From the NCBI RefSeq assembly GCF_037975245.1, contig NC_092568.1:11681501-11745500 (forward strand): a stretch of 64,000 nucleotides of DNA, written 5' to 3'. This document shows, piece after piece, positions 60,895 through 64,000 of the stretch. Position 1 is the stretch's first letter; the number at the start of each line of letters is the position of its first letter. The notes beneath the pieces are model-generated. The model was not told where the DNA came from. It saw only the letters and a list, made by a program, of their open reading frames with translations, and did not search any database. The position numbers and the translations under genes are program-made. This DNA is from Apostichopus japonicus (lineage: Eukaryota; Echinodermata; Holothuroidea; Aspidochirotida; Stichopodidae).

Positions 60895-60923
60895 TCAGCA
60901 CTGCAGGTAAAGGTGACGATCAT
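60895..60923 (-). CDS. Mini-exon gene, candidate terminal exon
   Basis: After a strong pyrimidine tract and acceptor (TTTTCCATTTCAAAACAG) the phase-1 reading is DDRHLYLQC and a stop. It starts with Asp like the other mini-exons. No donor precedes the stop, so if real it is the last coding exon. Confidence 0.4.
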
Positions 60924-61350
60924 CTGTTTTGAAATGGAAAAAAAAGAATGACACCTCTAAAATAAATTGGGCAGAAGAAGCTCGTGTAACTATACGGTCC
61001 ATGAATAGTTCGGGTTATTAATTATACTAGTTTGGAAAGCTGTCTTTGCAATTGACGAAAAGTAACAACAAAAAAAAACTGTTAGGAAACTGCTTAAACA
61101 CTAAAGAACATGTGTAAGAAAATGTGTCAAAGTAAAAGGCCCCGACGTTTCGATCCTAGCGAAAATTTACTAACATCGCAGCGAGAAGTATACAGTACGG
61201 TATATATATATATGTTCTATAAAATACACTCTTACGTATACCGCACAGTATTGTGAACGTGTGAATATATTCCATGCAGTGATGAAATGTCTCTAATACT
61301 CATTTTAACGATCTAATAATGTATATTGATAATGTAAACATGTATCATAC

Positions 61351-61380
61351 CATGAGTGAACACGTCGTCTCCTTTCCCTG
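61351..61380 (-). CDS. Mini-exon gene, exon of 30 bp
   Basis: Acceptor AACCTACCCAG, donor GTATGA, phase 1-1, reading AGKGDDVFTHG with the split codons. Ten codons is the shortest of the series. Flanking signals are good for such a short exon, but it stands alone as evidence. Confidence 0.5.
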
Positions 61381-62164
61381 CTGGGTAGGTTTGTTTGATG
61401 AAGAAAAAACCGTCTGTTGGTAAATAAGAGGATCGTCAATGTCAATCTTATAGTGGCTGTGAAAATGTAATCTCAGAAAGGTCAAAGGTCAATATGACTA
61501 GTTAAAATCATTATTCGTTTAAGAGACATTGTTTCTGATGTTATTGGTAACTTTACTACAAAATGTATTTTATGGATAAAGAAAAAATATAAAATCAGAG
61601 GCTTTCCCGAGTTGGGGGTGGCGCTTTTCTCTATAGTCAGTGGGTGGAAGAGAATAATACGACTCCTCTGGGCCCACTGACGTCCTGAGGTGTAGAACCA
61701 AGGGGGTATGGGGTGAATGGGCCGCTTTTCAGACTCACTCAGAAATTCAAAAGTATTTATAAGCCCAAAACTTGCGTTAGATCGAATTATAGACATAATT
61801 TCTAGTCTAAATATACCCCAGAATGCATCATTTATTTTGATGTTTGAACATTTTATGCTTATTCGGAAGTCGGCTTAAAAGACCACAGTGCCACACCCCT
61901 TCCTTTAAGAACCCTTGATCCGCCTCTGTACATTCTACGGTCATGCCCCTACGTAAATCAGTCTGGGCAAATTTAGCAATTAATCACCCCCCCCCCCCAT
62001 CTTTGAAATCCTGTGCACGTCTGATAATGTAACTCAAGAAATAGCCATGGCCAAACGTGTGTAAAATAATCCTTTATGTTATGTCCAGTCATTGGTTAAA
62101 ACTTTGTTACAGAATAACGTACTTATTTTAAATGTATGGAATCTTTTGACGTAAATATACAAAC

Positions 62165-62212
62165 CTGATTGTCGTAGGTCTATCTCCTCAGCCTGGTATT
62201 CGTAACTTCCAT
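62165..62212 (-). CDS. Mini-exon gene, exon of 48 bp
   Basis: Acceptor TTATTTTACAG, donor GTTTGT, phase 1-1, reading DGSYEYQAEEIDLRQSG. Acidic, with a tyrosine pair (YEYQ) that could be a phosphotyrosine or SH2-type site; this is inference. Confidence 0.6.
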
Positions 62213-62569
62213 CTGTAAAATAAATAAACAATTTGGTAATTGTTGCAAAAGACAGACTGTTACCCCGAGTTGCTCCATAAACATGAAACCAAACGGCGAA
62301 TATAAAGACGCATCCGTTAACTTCTCATCGATACATGTAAGAAAATACTCCCAAGTATGATTGTATAAAATTTTCATATAATTCTTATATCTCGATACTC
62401 GATAGATACTTCGTAAGGAATTTTAATACTTCGATCGAACGACTTAAGAAAATTAAATCTTCGTGATGTGTCTGTCAATGTTTGTTACAATTATTGTTTT
62501 GTGTAATATTGATAATACATTATGACAGGCTATACATGTATCGCCAAATTGAGATGAGTAAATTATTAC

Positions 62570-62614
62570 CATTCGTAGTCGTCTCCAGCAAACTGTGGCT
62601 GTAGTAAGTATCAT
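62570..62614 (-). CDS. Mini-exon gene, exon of 45 bp
   Basis: Acceptor CTTGTTCATAG, donor GTAATA, phase 1-1, reading DDTYYSHSLLETTTNG. Ser/Thr-rich, no known domain. Confidence 0.6.
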
Positions 62615-62893
62615 CTATGAACAAGAAAATACAAAATAAATTTATTTGTCTTCAAACGGCCTATGATGGAGAACAAAGGAAACATCGTGAGATATATATA
62701 CTTGGCCTTTAGAAAGGCTCTGCCTGCCCCTCCCGGAGAAAGTCATTGCCCCCCCCCCCGAAAATATACAATGAATGACTACATGGATTGTATTAGAAAT
62801 TGCTTCTTTTTTTTCGCTTTTTAGATGAATCCTTTAACGGTAATAGAGATACAAACTCTCAAGTATACATTTGCATAATCGATTTATAATTAC

Positions 62894-62944
62894 CTGTGCG
62901 GGTCGATTGGCTTGATGACGTCACTACACTGGATGAAACTCCAT
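62894..62944 (-). CDS. Mini-exon gene, exon of 51 bp
   Basis: Acceptor TTATATATAG, donor GTAATT, phase 1-1, reading DGVSSSVVTSSSQSTRTG. Very Ser/Thr-rich, like a linker or stalk. Confidence 0.6.
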
Positions 62945-63236
62945 CTATATATAAGACAAGGATATGGTATAAGAAGGGCACTACTAAAAAGCAAATGAGC
63001 AAAGCAACACAAACAACGTATAATATAGCCTACTGTGATATCCCCTTGACCATGATAGGATATATATCGGTACAAGCGCGAAGGTATCATAAATTATTGA
63101 TCTATATTTATCAATATTAAGAAATTCACGATCCTCAGAGTAACATCATTTTTCGATATTGATTATTATACGAATACTTACTGTAATATATCACTAAATG
63201 ACTGAATCAATATTATTTCTGATTAAAATCACTCAC

Positions 63237-63284
63237 CAGTTGAGATTCGCTGATCCTGATATACTGTAGTTGTGACGTCATCAT
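63237..63284 (-). CDS. Mini-exon gene, exon of 48 bp
   Basis: Acceptor TTACTTCCAG, donor GTGAGT, phase 1-1, reading DDDVTTTVYQDQRISTG. It shares the 'gatgacgtca' word with the exon at 62894-62944. Confidence 0.65.
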
Positions 63285-63572
63285 CTGGAAGTAAATACAA
63301 AAGTTTAGAAGTAATGATTATATTTTGATACCTGCAAGCCTCGGGACACAATCTTTAATACAAAATGTTTGTTACTTCAAGTGGTCTACATTTTTTCATT
63401 TACCGTACTTGATACAGTAGGAACATAACAATATAAAATAATATAGAAACAAGAGTGTGAAAGGTTAAATTGGTTTTCTTGACATTTACATGTTTACTTT
63501 ATTACTTTCGTAAATATTTGTTTACACAAGATAGCTTAGAAATGAAGGTTAATGGTCTTTACTAAACCATAC

Positions 63573-63626
63573 CTGATACAGTTTCCTCCGAGCCACTCTG
63601 AGTTTGACTCTGACATGATGTCCCGT
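63573..63626 (-). CDS. Mini-exon gene, exon of 54 bp
   Basis: Acceptor TTGTATCCTCAG, donor GTATGG, phase 1-1, reading DGTSCQSQTQSGSEETVSG. Ser/Gln-rich linker. Confidence 0.65.
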
Positions 63627-63933
63627 CTGAGGATACAATATGTAAATCAAGTTAATTACAAATCTGCAACTTGTTAAAAAACTTTACTGTCATCCGGTTC
63701 ATGTGTTCTTATTTTTATCCTTTACATGACAACTGTTTGTAGCAGCAATTTAATTCCAAACTATGGAAATATAACAACATAAAGAACAAAGAAAGATAAA
63801 ATAAGTTTAATAAACGAGTTTCGCAGAGAAACTTGATTATTTATCTTTTGAAGTCTTTTAACTTTATGAAGAGCAGATCGTGTTATGTTAAGATTCATTT
63901 CATTCATATTTTATATAAATAAATCCGACTCAC

Positions 63934-63987
63934 CACTAACACTGGTCTGCAAACTGAATTGTTTGTTTGTTGTTGTTTGCTTTCCAG
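63934..63987 (-). CDS. Mini-exon gene, exon of 54 bp, most upstream seen
   Basis: Acceptor CTTCTTATTTTAG, donor GTGAGT, phase 1-1, reading AGKQTTTNKQFSLQTSVSG. The acceptor shows that more exons lie beyond the right edge of the window, so the gene's main domains cannot be seen. Confidence 0.65.
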
Positions 63988-64000
63988 CTAAAATAAGAAG

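Overview
This is nuclear DNA from an animal. It is AT-rich and gene-poor, and the genes are broken into short exons with GT/AG borders. It is dense in transposon relics, microsatellites and long G/C homopolymers. No bacterial-style operons are present. The gene content (death-fold adaptors with CARD, DED and TRADD-N-like modules, apolipoprotein-L-like genes, a P2X7-type cytoplasmic domain, DUF4806, THAP) points to a marine invertebrate deuterostome. My leading guess is an echinoderm, perhaps a sea cucumber; this rests on protein families and repeat style, not on a database match.

Layout. 1-2.4 kb: a Penelope-like reverse transcriptase fragment and the 3' end of a CR1/L2-like LINE, both decayed. 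2.5-3.0 kb: a GC-rich minisatellite. 3.9-5.4 kb (minus): a broken DUF4806 gene. 6.1 kb: a hAT-type MITE with an exact 8-bp target duplication; a sister copy lies at 52.5 kb. 8.2-8.6 kb: a 110-bp tandem repeat. 8.9-12.1 and 13.4-16.5 kb: a segmental tandem duplication carrying an apolipoprotein-L-like gene on the minus strand. The right copy is intact over three exons (14.1-17.1 kb). The left copy is a pseudogene that has lost its hydrophobic segment. 23.5-33.3 kb (minus): the main gene of the window, thirteen exons whose phases agree throughout, reading CARD, DED, TRADD-N, linker, DED, TRADD-N, DED, TRADD-N, CARD, linkers. 34.5-36.8 kb: a repeat element rich in AGGTCA direct repeats. 37.3-38.1 kb (plus): a frameshifted P2X7-like ballast domain. 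41.8 kb (minus): the end of a THAP domain. 42.7-43.6 kb: a 937-bp foldback element built of 52-bp repeats. 43.9-45.0 kb: a 1.1-kb hAT element with an 8-bp target duplication. 45-60 kb: mostly dispersed repeats, microsatellites and a 1-kb array of 35-bp units. 60.9-64.0 kb (minus): seven consecutive mini-exons of 30-54 bp, all multiples of three and all phase 1-1, ending in a possible terminal exon; the gene's 5' part lies beyond the right edge.

The window's biological centre is the minus-strand death-fold gene. Its DED and TRADD-N exons are symmetric phase-1 modules that look internally duplicated, so the protein appears to have grown by exon duplication into a multivalent adaptor, probably for innate immune or apoptotic signalling. 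The last exon I can assign ends in phase 0, and the first visible exon of the apolipoprotein-L-like gene 6.4 kb downstream starts in phase 0, so a read-through fusion is possible but unproven. The mini-exon gene at the right edge uses the same phase-1 logic.
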